In this document: positions 13,810 through 21,261 of the stretch, one piece after another
How positions within the stretch are numbered: position 1 is the stretch's first letter
Layout of the letters: every line of letters starts with the position of its first letter
Assembly (NCBI GenBank): GCA_030531915.1
Contig: JAUNMD010000006.1
Span: 1-22,251, forward strand
Direction: 5' to 3'
Length of the DNA: 22,251 nucleotides
Source of the DNA: Pseudomonadota bacterium
GTDB taxonomy: Bacteria > Pseudomonadota > Alphaproteobacteria > Rs-D84
Notes under the pieces: model-generated
The model's database searches: none
Told to the model about the DNA's origin: nothing
What the model saw: only the letters and a program-made list of their open reading frames with translations
Made by a program: the position numbers and the translations under genes

Positions 13810-15358
13810 GGATTTTACCCCTAAAACTTTACCGACAAATTTGGAGGCCGAACAGGCCGTCTTGGCCGCGGTGCTGATGAATAACCGCGCGTTGGAACGC
13901 ATTTCTGATTTCTTGAAAGCGGAACATTTTTCGCACCCCGCGCATCAAGAAATTTACAAGTTGGCGGAACGTCAATTTGCCGCCGGTATTCCGTTTGACA
14001 TCATCACGGCGAAAAATTATCTGGATCAGCAAGGCACGTTGGAATCTGTTGGTGGGGTTGATTACCTGACCCAGTTGGCGGGTGCGGGCGCGACGGTTGT
14101 CAATGTGGAACAATACGCGCGTATCGTCTATGACAACGCACTGCGCCGCGAACTGATTGAACTGGGGCAATCAATTACCGACAACGCATTTGTAGAAGAT
14201 TTGGATAACCCTGTCACCACCCAGATAGAGGTTGCCGAACAGAAATTATTTAATTTGGCATCGGCCGGCGAATCCAAGCGCGAGGTTGCGCCAATCGCAA
14301 CCGCATTGGCGGGCGCATTGAAAGAGGCCGAGGTTGCATACAAGGCCGACGGTAAACTGTCTGGTCTGACCACGGGTCTGAATGCGTTGGACAAATCCAT
14401 CAGTGGTTTACATCACAGTGATTTGATTATTATCGCGGGTCGTCCCGCAATGGGTAAAACAACGCTGGCAATGAACATTGCGTTCAATGCTGCAAATGCT
14501 ATTTTATCGGGTCGTGCCAACGAACAGTACAAGGGTGCGGTTGTATTTTTCAGTTTGGAAATGTCCCAAGAACAGTTGGCGGCGCGCGTGCTGTCGTCGC
14601 AATCCAAGATTCCGGCAACCGCCATGCGCGAAGGTTCATTTTCTGACGAAGATTTCTTGAAAATGACCCAATATGCACAGGCAATCAGTCGTGTGCCATT
14701 GTTCATTGACGATACCCCCGGTATGTCCGTGCCGATGATTCGCACCCGCGCGCGTCGTTTGGCACGCAAGTGTGGCGGGATTGCGTTGATTGTCATTGAC
14801 TATCTGCAGCTGATGACGTCACCGGGCGGTCGCAAGAACGACAATCGTGTTCAGGAAATTTCTGAAATCACACGTGGTCTGAAAATGCTGGCCAAGGAAT
14901 TGGATGTGCCGGTTATCGCCCTGTCCCAGTTGTCACGCAGTGTCGAAAACCGTGATGATAAACGGCCACAGTTGGCGGACTTGCGTGAATCAGGTTCTAT
15001 TGAACAGGACGCCGATATTGTTATGTTTACGTACCGCGAAGAATACTATCTGGAAAATCGCGATCCGTCGCAACGCATTTCGGGCAACACCAACGCCAAC
15101 ATCCAAGAATCATATCAAAAGCGTTTGGAACGCGCCCGTGGCAAGGCCGATGTTATCATCGGTAAAAACCGTCATGGTCGTCCTGAAACCGTGCGCACGG
15201 CGTTCTTTGGCGATTACAGTTTGTTTGACAATCTGGACGAGGTCGAGGCCCGCGGTGAAAACGGTTATTCCGATGACGCGCCCGCCCCAACATCGATGCC
15301 TGATGATGGTGGCGCACCAGAACAGATTGACCCATCAGCATTTCCGGATGAATTTTAA
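13808..15358 (+). CDS. dnaB: Replicative DNA helicase DnaB
   Basis: 516 residues, full length for an alphaproteobacterial chromosomal DnaB. The hexameric 5'-3' helicase unwinds the replication fork. The N-terminal domain (about 8-110) starts PTNLEAEQAVLAAVL. The RecA-like domain has Walker A GRPAMGKTT (211-219), the Walker B region LIVIDYLQL (327-335) and the late motif ALSQLSRSVE. It also has DLRESGSIEQDADIVMF (391-407) and IIGKNRHG (450-457). An extra charged segment at about 411-446 and an acidic tail (EVEARGENGYSDDAPAP...) are typical of alphaproteobacterial DnaB rather than shorter phage helicases. The start at 13808 has no ribosome site; the ATG shares the palindrome CATG with the opposite-strand terminase start. 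The gene lies inside the interrupted phage terminase gene, and the usual neighbours alr and radA are not present. Confidence 0.95.
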   Translation: MDFTPKTLPTNLEAEQAVLAAVLMNNRALERISDFLKAEHFSHPAHQEIYKLAERQFAAGIPFDIITAKNYLDQQGTLESVGGVDYLTQLAGAGATVVNVEQYARIVYDNALRRELIELGQSITDNAFVEDLDNPVTTQIEVAEQKLFNLASAGESKREVAPIATALAGALKEAEVAYKADGKLSGLTTGLNALDKSISGLHHSDLIIIAGRPAMGKTTLAMNIAFNAANAILSGRANEQYKGAVVFFSLEMSQEQLAARVLSSQSKIPATAMREGSFSDEDFLKMTQYAQAISRVPLFIDDTPGMSVPMIRTRARRLARKCGGIALIVIDYLQLMTSPGGRKNDNRVQEISEITRGLKMLAKELDVPVIALSQLSRSVENRDDKRPQLADLRESGSIEQDADIVMFTYREEYYLENRDPSQRISGNTNANIQESYQKRLERARGKADVIIGKNRHGRPETVRTAFFGDYSLFDNLDEVEARGENGYSDDAPAPTSMPDDGGAPEQIDPSAFPDEF

Positions 15359-15384
15359 TTATTTCCTTGCGGCGCGCGCGAAAA

Positions 15385-15413
15385 TTGACTAATATTTTGT
15401 CAAGAAATATTTA
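15385..15413 (+). promoter_or_regulatory. Promoter and palindromic operator before the double-HTH regulator
   Basis: TTGACT (15385-15390), a 17-base spacer and TATTTA (15408-15413) form a promoter. TTGAC (15385-15389) and GTCAA (15399-15403) form an inverted repeat with a 9-base gap covering the -35 box, and AATATTT/AAATATT lies within. This arrangement fits autorepression by the regulator encoded just downstream. Confidence 0.6.
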
Positions 15414-15428
15414 ATCAGGAGTTCTGCG

Positions 15429-16436
15429 ATGGCCCAAGAAGAAATCATATTTCCAAATAATATCAGAAACATTCGTATGGCAACCGGTATGAAGATGACC
15501 GAATTGGCACGCCAATCACATCTGTCTTTGTCCGCCGTGTCCAAGATTGAAAAGGGTGTCCGTCGCCTGAACCAAAAACAGTTGCTGAATATTTGCAATA
15601 TTTTGGGTTGCAAGTTGTCCGACATTTTTATCAAGGAAGATGATGCCGTCGCCGACCAATGGCAGAGCGAGATTAAACGCCGTCTGAACGATAACGAAGA
15701 CAGCGGTTTGAAAATCTTTGGCAGTGGTCTGCGCAAGATTCGTCAACAGACGGGCAAGACCATCGCACAGGCCGCCGCGGACGCGGGTATGACATTGTCC
15801 GTATATCACAAGATAGAGGTTGGCCAGCGCGAAATTTACCAAAACGAAATTGAACCATTGGCAAAATCTTTTGCAATGAGTGCCGAAAAATTATTCGACA
15901 AGATTGCCAATCTGTACAAATCCGGCGAATTGAACAAGCAAATCAGCAAGGTCAAAGAACGCGTTAAATCCGTTTTGATTCCGGACAATCCGGCATCTGG
16001 GATTGATATGCATGGCGGACTGTATGGCGCAAAATTGTACGACAGCGCGCGCAAGAAACTGGTCCCTGTATTCGGCGTGCCAGATGGCAAATCAATCACA
16101 TTCAAAAAATCTGATGAAACAATGATTGTTGCCCCCATGCCGTTGGAGGGTCGCAGTGGTATCTATGCCGTGATTCCAAATTCCAAACGTTTGGGTGGTT
16201 TTGTCCCAGAACACGCGTATGTGTTTGCCGATGCAACAACCGCGCCCGCGGTTGGCGATTTGGCGGTTTGTATTGATACCGATTTCGATAAACTGGAACC
16301 TGATGCGGTTGCCACGGCCCAGATTGTCAGTGTTCGCCAAGATTCCAAGGGCAAGGTCTATGGTCAGATTGCATCACCCGAAGAAAAGATTATTGGCCAC
16401 ACCATGCACAAGGTTATTATGATTGTTATGGAATAA
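15429..16436 (+). CDS. Transcription regulator with two XRE-type HTH domains and a LexA/CI-like C-terminal region
   Basis: 335 residues. HTH 1 (about 12-68): IRNIRMATGMKMTELARQSH with SLSAVSKIEKG as recognition helix. HTH 2 (about 99-156): LRKIRQQTGKTIAQAAADAG with TLSVYHKIEVGQR. The C-terminal part (about 200-335) starts KLVPVFGVPDG and includes PMPLEGRSGIYAVIP, FVPEHAYVFAD and PAVGDLAVCID. These resemble the S24/LexA-CI fold (strand, 'GD' turn, strand). The usual catalytic Ser-Met is not clear (NSKRL at the expected place), so self-cleavage is doubtful. Start: CAGGAG 7 bases upstream. The next gene follows after 22 bases. It may be a host regulator or the prophage repressor; lying inside the terminase insertion, either is possible. 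Confidence 0.85.
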   Translation: MAQEEIIFPNNIRNIRMATGMKMTELARQSHLSLSAVSKIEKGVRRLNQKQLLNICNILGCKLSDIFIKEDDAVADQWQSEIKRRLNDNEDSGLKIFGSGLRKIRQQTGKTIAQAAADAGMTLSVYHKIEVGQREIYQNEIEPLAKSFAMSAEKLFDKIANLYKSGELNKQISKVKERVKSVLIPDNPASGIDMHGGLYGAKLYDSARKKLVPVFGVPDGKSITFKKSDETMIVAPMPLEGRSGIYAVIPNSKRLGGFVPEHAYVFADATTAPAVGDLAVCIDTDFDKLEPDAVATAQIVSVRQDSKGKVYGQIASPEEKIIGHTMHKVIMIVME

Positions 16437-16458
16437 CCATTTCAAACGGGAGAGAGAT

Positions 16459-17139
16459 ATGAAAACCAAAGCCAGCACAGTTGCCCAGAAATTGTTGAAC
16501 CTGTACCGCCAAGAACACGTTATATTTGGCGGTTGGGCGGCGGTAAATCAAGTATTCGTTGCCGAGGCCGACAATGATGTCATGCGCGAACTGCGCGCGT
16601 TGCCGACGGGGAAAATGCTGATTCAGCATATCGAAAACCTGCGCAGCGGGAAAACCCCAATGGATTCCATTGAACGCGAATTGTTGCCGTATGGTGGAAC
16701 GATGGATCAATCCGTGGCAACAATTTCACTGACCGCGTCGGAAATGACCGAATTGGAATCCGGTATAAATGCATTTACCCCCGATGACGATGGATTGGAA
16801 CGTATCCAGAACCTGAGTGTTGTCAAACGTTTTGGCAATGAATGGACGGTTGCAATTCGTGCAGCATTGGCAACGCGCCCTGACCTGTTGCAAAAATGGG
16901 CGGTAATTACCAAAACATATCGTGCATATTTCTTGTGGCATGTGGCAACAGATATGTTGAACCAGCCATTGTCCGAACGTGCACATGCACAATTACAGGC
17001 CGACATGCCGGAATACGAAACATATCTGCCGATGTTTGGCGATGCAGGCGAAGAATTACTGCACAAACTGCGTGCGTTTATCAGTGTGCGTGAACCGATT
17101 TCATCTGATAATGCACCGGACGCGCCAACGTCTATCTAG
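16459..17139 (+). CDS. Unknown helical protein following the double-HTH regulator
   Basis: 226 residues, soluble, mostly helical and acidic (SVATISLTASEMTELESGIN, LPMFGDAGEELLHKL). No signal peptide or membrane helix. I recognise no family. A conserved-looking aromatic patch (VIFGGWAAVNQVFV) lies near the N-terminus and another (TKTYRAYFLWHVATDML) near residue 155. ATG 16459 has GGGAGAGAG upstream. It lies 22 bases after the regulator, so the two probably form an operon and may work together, for example as regulator and binding partner. Its stop codon (17137-17139) overlaps the opposite-strand stop of the terminase ATPase half (17136-17138). Confidence 0.75.
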   Translation: MKTKASTVAQKLLNLYRQEHVIFGGWAAVNQVFVAEADNDVMRELRALPTGKMLIQHIENLRSGKTPMDSIERELLPYGGTMDQSVATISLTASEMTELESGINAFTPDDDGLERIQNLSVVKRFGNEWTVAIRAALATRPDLLQKWAVITKTYRAYFLWHVATDMLNQPLSERAHAQLQADMPEYETYLPMFGDAGEELLHKLRAFISVREPISSDNAPDAPTSI

Positions 17140-17741
17140 TCCCCGTCACTGGTGCGATATATCGTGTCGGTTGTGTGTGGTGTGCCGATATAAATCATTG
17201 TGCCGGTGGGTGACAGAATAAATTCTAGTTCACGCAACCGTTCACGCAGGTTTTCGCGTTTCTGGGCGGTGTTGCATGTATTTGGCACTTCCACATCATC
17301 ACAGATTATCAGGTCTGCGCGGCTGCCGGTGATATTGCCTGCGATGCCGGCGCATATAACCGATGGTTCACGAATGCCCACGGGGCGATTGATGGTTATT
17401 CTGTCGCACGCCCACGCGCGACGACCAGTGGGAATCATATCGGTACAACGCGGGTGATTTTCCAATATATTACGAATATGCCCCACCATACGCGATGCCA
17501 GCGTGCTTTCCGCCGACAAAATCAAGATTCGGTATTCTGGGTGCATACACAACACGCATGCGGCAAAGATTCCAACCACCGTCGATTTACCCGAATGGCG
17601 AAACGCCATCAGCAACCCGCGGTGTGGTGGGCGCATCAAAACATCAACCAAGAAATTCATTATCTGGCGATGATGCGCGGGCGTCGTCATATTCAGTACC
17701 GCGTTCCATTCGTCCATAAAATCACAAAACGCCGTAGTCAT
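17136..17741 (-). CDS. Terminase large subunit, N-terminal ATPase half (separated from its nuclease half)
   Basis: 201 residues from ATG 17741 (an in-frame ATG at 17786 would overlap the tail-fibre gene further). The packaging ATPase is complete: LLMAFRHSGKSTVVG with Walker A (about 47-53), the LILSAEST strand, Walker B LIICDDVEV (144-152) with the catalytic Glu/Asp region, and motif III YIGTPHT (184-190). Translation then stops right after DTIYRTSDGD, at the point where the linker to the nuclease domain should begin. That linker and the nuclease continue at 13768 and below, about 3.4 kb away, on the same strand and in the right order. The gene overlaps the preceding tail-fibre gene by about 20 bases, normal for phage operons. 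Confidence 0.88.
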   Translation of the reverse strand: MTTAFCDFMDEWNAVLNMTTPAHHRQIMNFLVDVLMRPPHRGLLMAFRHSGKSTVVGIFAACVLCMHPEYRILILSAESTLASRMVGHIRNILENHPRCTDMIPTGRRAWACDRITINRPVGIREPSVICAGIAGNITGSRADLIICDDVEVPNTCNTAQKRENLRERLRELEFILSPTGTMIYIGTPHTTDTIYRTSDGD

Positions 17742-18276
17742 CACGATTTTCGTTTGGGGCCGCGTCTGTAATTGACCCGTAATCATTTATCAGTTTTGGC
17801 AACGCCCCGTCCAATACCGACACCAGATTATTATACAGCCCCATCACGCCACCACCCGACAGTTTATCTTGGACAACGCGCAGGTTATAATCCAAAAACG
17901 ACTTTACATTATCAAACGTGTTTGCCCACTGGGTCAAATCCACATCAACCGCGCGCAGGTCACGAAATGCCTCTAATAAAAAATTAAAATCGGCATTTAA
18001 TGCGGCGACATCAATCGGCAATGTTGGCTGGTAATCAATCACGCGTGCCAGCGCAATGCGACGAAATATATCGATGTTGGCATTCGCCGCGGGCGCGGTT
18101 TGAAACACGATTGTGCCGCCCGAAAAATCATCGTTTGGCACAACCGAATAAATACCCGCGTCATCTGATTGCAGCACGTCATCAATCGCGACATGGACGT
18201 CTGCGTTTTGAAAGAACGGAAATGCGAACTGAAATTCCGTGGTCGCACCATCGCCAGTATATGATATTTTATACAT
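17722..18276 (-). CDS. Tail fibre protein, T7 gp17 N-terminal-like
   Basis: 184 residues. The opening MYKISYTGDGATTEFQFAFP and later SGGTIVFQTAPAANANIDIFRR have the pattern of the N-terminal attachment domain of T7-type tail fibres, a beta-rich fold that binds the tail. PTLPIDVAALNADFNFLLEA follows, where a coiled coil usually starts. No long shaft or receptor-binding tip is present, so the protein is either an adapter carrying a separate fibre or a truncated fibre. The start at 18276 is chosen because GGGGGCAGGT precedes it; an ATG at 18288 is possible. It overlaps the terminase ATPase half at its 3' end. Confidence 0.75.
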   Translation of the reverse strand: MYKISYTGDGATTEFQFAFPFFQNADVHVAIDDVLQSDDAGIYSVVPNDDFSGGTIVFQTAPAANANIDIFRRIALARVIDYQPTLPIDVAALNADFNFLLEAFRDLRAVDVDLTQWANTFDNVKSFLDYNLRVVQDKLSGGGVMGLYNNLVSVLDGALPKLINDYGSITDAAPNENRDDYGVL

Positions 18277-18291
18277 ACCTGCCCCCATCTG

Positions 18292-18639
18292 TTACCCAAC
18301 CAAATCATCAAATCTGGCCAATAATGTTTTCAACAGGTTTGGTTTTGTCGTCTTGATTTTGCGCAATTTTTCCAGTGCGTTACGACGTTTTTCATCATAC
18401 GGTTGTTCCGTTTCAGACGTCAGGCGACGCAACACCGCCCCTTCGGTCATGCCACGGTTTGACATACCCGATGCACCGTATTTTGCGCGCTGGGTCGCCA
18501 ATGCTTTTTTAACCAAATTCACCTTGGTCTGTTCATCGGACGCCATATCTGCCAGAATTTTCTGGCGTTGCGATTTGGCCTCTTGCTTGTTTTTCTTGTA
18601 ATCCAGAACGGATTGAACATCTGATACCAACTGTCCCAT
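18292..18639 (-). CDS. Phage structural protein, possible internal virion protein
   Basis: 115 residues, charged and helical (DYKKNKQEAKSQRQKILADM), with KYGASGMSNRGMTEGAVL in the middle. The 'GASG(M/V)S' stretch after a lysine-rich helix recalls internal virion proteins of T7- and P22-like podoviruses, which travel into the cell ahead of the DNA. The location between tail tube B and the tail fibre is exactly where T7 keeps its internal virion genes. It is much shorter than T7 gp14. AAAGGACA upstream of the ATG sets the start. The functional call is tentative. Confidence 0.6.
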   Translation of the reverse strand: MGQLVSDVQSVLDYKKNKQEAKSQRQKILADMASDEQTKVNLVKKALATQRAKYGASGMSNRGMTEGAVLRRLTSETEQPYDEKRRNALEKLRKIKTTKPNLLKTLLARFDDLVG

Positions 18640-18662
18640 AATTTGTCCTTTTTGTTTGGTGG

Positions 18663-20372
18663 TTAAATCGTATAGTTTCCGTAAATTGTTACCGATTGAA
18701 TTGTTATCGGTAATTGGTCATCACTGGTGATTGTCCATGGCGCAACGCTGGTATCACGTGCCCAGCCCAGTTGCGACACATGCACATCACCGGTGTATCC
18801 AGACGTGCTTTGCGACGCATTTGGAATATCGGCACGCGCGCCATTTATAAACAGTGAACGCGTGTCCATAACGCGCGCCGTTATGCGACGAATGCGGGCG
18901 CGTGCGGCATTATGCCCCGATGCGCGCAATGGCACACCCGACGCAAACACTGAAAACGACAATGCATCACCATCAGATAGTGCGTCTGATGAAAATTTTT
19001 CCAACCAGTATTTATCACCACGGCGAACAACGACGTATGTATCGTCACCCAAAACCGCAACAGATATAAATTGGCCACGGGTCTGGTACGCAGACCACGC
19101 CGATATATTCAGTGCCGCGTTATGGTTCAACACCGCCATATTGCCGTCCGCCATCACGACAAACAATTGTCGTGTGGATTGGTTATATGCAATGTCTGTG
19201 GGTGACATCATTAAATGTTTGGCATACGCGCACAGGTCGGTTGCACTGTAATTTTCGCCTAATTCATCCAAGCATAATTCGCGAATATCGCGCCCACTGG
19301 CAGAAATGAATATTGTCGCGCCCTCTATCTGTTGTGGGGGCAAATATCGTGATGCCACACTGCCCACGGACGTGTGCTGTTTTATATCAACCGACGATGG
19401 GGTCAGTGGCTTGTTCGCAATCGCCCATTCACCAACGGTGGTCAATATTTGCAGGTTATCACTGCTGACCACGGTACAGATTTGCTGACGCTGGCGGGAC
19501 AACAATGTGATAAAAATCGCCTGATCGTCCAGACCAGTTCCCACATCAAAATCATTATGCCGCCCCACCCCAGACAGCCATACACCAGATGGGTAATCAC
19601 GCGCGCCACCAAACACCAATCGGTCTTGGTGGAAAGTAATGCTGACCGGCCAACCACGACGGGTGCTGAATGCGGCCTCGCGCCAATCAGTGATGGGTGC
19701 GGTGGGCAATGTGAATGCCCCGTTGGTACGCATAACCGCAACGGTTGGGCTCGTGACCTGATGCACAGTCCACTGTTTGTCCATCAGTAAAAATGTGCCA
19801 CCGACACAATCGTCGTTCCAGAATGCGTCGCTGGTTGTAAATGTCGCAAAATTATTGCCGGCACTGTTTGCGGTAACGGTGATTTTTATATCGCGCGTGT
19901 CATCAAATCGCATGAATGGTATATGAAGCGTCATATCATCATCACTGCGCGCAAACGCAAATGTGGTCAATTCAAAACCCGTTTCTGTTTTGCGCAATGT
20001 GCGCGGCTGGTATTCCGGATGCACAAAAATCATTGTGCCAAAACGCTGGGCATATTGAATCCGTGCAATATCCGCCGCCGTCCACGGTGCAATGATGTCA
20101 CACACACGGGTCGCGCCGCTGTACACATTGATGTGTCCCGCCGTTATTGCCAGAATGTATTCGTCATCTTGACCGACCGAGAAAGATATCAATCGCGCCG
20201 ACGCGTCCAATTCAGCAACGCGGCACAATCCCGCACGACGGCGCAAACCGCCCCCAGCAATAACGTCCATATTGACCAACGCGGACAAACCAGACAAGTT
20301 ATCGTGCGTATAAAATTCTGGGGCAATATCGCCATTGGCAAACGAACTGGTCGTTTTTACAAAGTTTCCCAT
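18663..20372 (-). CDS. Tail tubular protein B (T7 gp12-like nozzle)
   Basis: 569 residues. The N-terminus FANGDIAPEFYTHDNLSGL, then NMDVIAGGGLRRRAGLCRVA, is the hallmark opening of podovirus tail-tube B/stabilisation proteins. A beta-propeller-rich body follows (HPEYQPRTLRKTETGFELTT, VGEWAIANKPLTPSS). The protein forms the nozzle of the short tail. T7 gp12 is longer (794 residues), but many related prophage versions are in this range. The start at 20372 has GGGGGAACAC upstream; an earlier ATG at 20402 lies inside the upstream gene. It lies 16 bases after the tail tube A stop, so the two are co-transcribed. Confidence 0.85.
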   Translation of the reverse strand: MGNFVKTTSSFANGDIAPEFYTHDNLSGLSALVNMDVIAGGGLRRRAGLCRVAELDASARLISFSVGQDDEYILAITAGHINVYSGATRVCDIIAPWTAADIARIQYAQRFGTMIFVHPEYQPRTLRKTETGFELTTFAFARSDDDMTLHIPFMRFDDTRDIKITVTANSAGNNFATFTTSDAFWNDDCVGGTFLLMDKQWTVHQVTSPTVAVMRTNGAFTLPTAPITDWREAAFSTRRGWPVSITFHQDRLVFGGARDYPSGVWLSGVGRHNDFDVGTGLDDQAIFITLLSRQRQQICTVVSSDNLQILTTVGEWAIANKPLTPSSVDIKQHTSVGSVASRYLPPQQIEGATIFISASGRDIRELCLDELGENYSATDLCAYAKHLMMSPTDIAYNQSTRQLFVVMADGNMAVLNHNAALNISAWSAYQTRGQFISVAVLGDDTYVVVRRGDKYWLEKFSSDALSDGDALSFSVFASGVPLRASGHNAARARIRRITARVMDTRSLFINGARADIPNASQSTSGYTGDVHVSQLGWARDTSVAPWTITSDDQLPITIQSVTIYGNYTI

Positions 20373-20388
20373 GTGTTCCCCCGTAATC

Positions 20389-20910
20389 CTAGAATCGTGC
20401 ATTTATCAGTGAAAAGTTTTCAATCCCCGCGACGGTGGTCGTGGTACTGTCTATGAATTTTGCAGATTGCAATTCCGCGTCATATAACGCCGCCAGTGTT
20501 CTGAATATTGTTTGATCACCGGTCAGTGGCACACAAAATTCCATTGCCAATTTTGTCGCAACCAGTGATGCGAAATATGCTGGATACGCATCGGGCGCAA
20601 CACGGGTCAGACCAACAATCGTTATACGGTCTGGCTGGGCGGTGATGCGATTGCCAATAATTGCATTGCCACCGGTATGCGTCACGCGCAGACATTCCGA
20701 CGGAATTAAAAAATCGCCATCGGCGTTTTTGGTCAGTTCAAATTTCTTGGTTGCAAATCGCCATGGATGCACCGCAATCAGTGCATCGGTCAGCGGGTCA
20801 AACAATGTGCGCGCCAGTTGTGCGGCGGCCGTATCGTCCAACAACGACTGAATTGGTTTTTCACCCAATTTCAGTAATGCCATTGAACACAAATCTATTT
20901 TGGTCAGCAT
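20389..20910 (-). CDS. Tail tubular protein A (T7 gp11-like gatekeeper)
   Basis: 173 residues. MLTKIDLCSMALLKLGEKPI at the start and TDALIAVHPWRFATKKFEL shortly after match the T7 gp11-like family, which forms the ring between portal and nozzle. Both the 'xALxxLG' opening and the 'HPWRFA' motif are present. AGGGGAA upstream of ATG 20910 sets the start. A terminator hairpin lies just before the gene, so it probably receives reduced readthrough from the capsid genes or uses its own unseen promoter. Confidence 0.85.
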   Translation of the reverse strand: MLTKIDLCSMALLKLGEKPIQSLLDDTAAAQLARTLFDPLTDALIAVHPWRFATKKFELTKNADGDFLIPSECLRVTHTGGNAIIGNRITAQPDRITIVGLTRVAPDAYPAYFASLVATKLAMEFCVPLTGDQTIFRTLAALYDAELQSAKFIDSTTTTVAGIENFSLINARF

Positions 20911-20930
20911 GATAATATTCCCCTGCTTTA

Positions 20931-20967
20931 TAAATAAAAACGGGGTCGACATACATCATGCCGACCC
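20931..20967 (-). terminator. Terminator inside the phage late operon
   Basis: GGGTCG (20962-20967 complement) and CGACCC (20943-20948 complement) form a stem on the minus strand, followed by a T-rich run (complement of 20931-20940). It lies between the small head protein and tail tube A and may set the ratio of head to tail proteins. Confidence 0.65.
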
Positions 20968-20992
20968 AACATACAATAAATTTTAGATGCGA

Positions 20993-21223
20993 TTACGCCA
21001 ATGCGGCGGTTGTAACATTGCCAGACGCAACAGCAACCTTTTTCAGCGACGTATTATCAGACGCATTGATAATCACAATGTCGCCGGTGTTCATCAATGT
21101 TTTAACATCGTTGAAATAACCACTGGCCGTGATTGTTGCCATCGTTACGTTTTCGGCATAGTGCCACAATGTAAAACCATTTGCATACGCAATCACAGAC
21201 AAATTTTTATTCTGAAAAGCCAT
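20993..21223 (-). CDS. Small phage head-associated protein (decoration/stabilisation type)
   Basis: 76 residues with an N-terminal MAFQNKNLSVIAYANGFTLW and then TITASGYFNDVKTLMNTGD. Short proteins with 'SGYFN' and 'GDxIxxxAS' motifs directly after the capsid gene are common in podovirus-like prophages and are thought to decorate or stabilise the head; the exact role is not established. AAAGGGAAAA precedes the ATG. It lies 38 bases after the capsid gene and is followed by a terminator. Confidence 0.75.
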   Translation of the reverse strand: MAFQNKNLSVIAYANGFTLWHYAENVTMATITASGYFNDVKTLMNTGDIVIINASDNTSLKKVAVASGNVTTAALA

Positions 21224-21261
21224 TTATTTTCCCTTTGGTTATGTTTATGTGGAACTGGGGG

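Noticed and set aside
13808..15358. dnaB as a phage-encoded helicase belonging to the prophage
   Set aside because: Its length, full N-terminal domain, charged insert and acidic tail look like a chromosomal alphaproteobacterial DnaB, and it is oriented against the phage genes; not fully excluded without knowing whether a second dnaB exists.
13700..17200. Intein or self-splicing intron as the cause of the split terminase
   Set aside because: The inserted DNA carries three complete genes on the opposite strand and no intein splicing blocks or homing endonuclease; the terminase frame does not read through.
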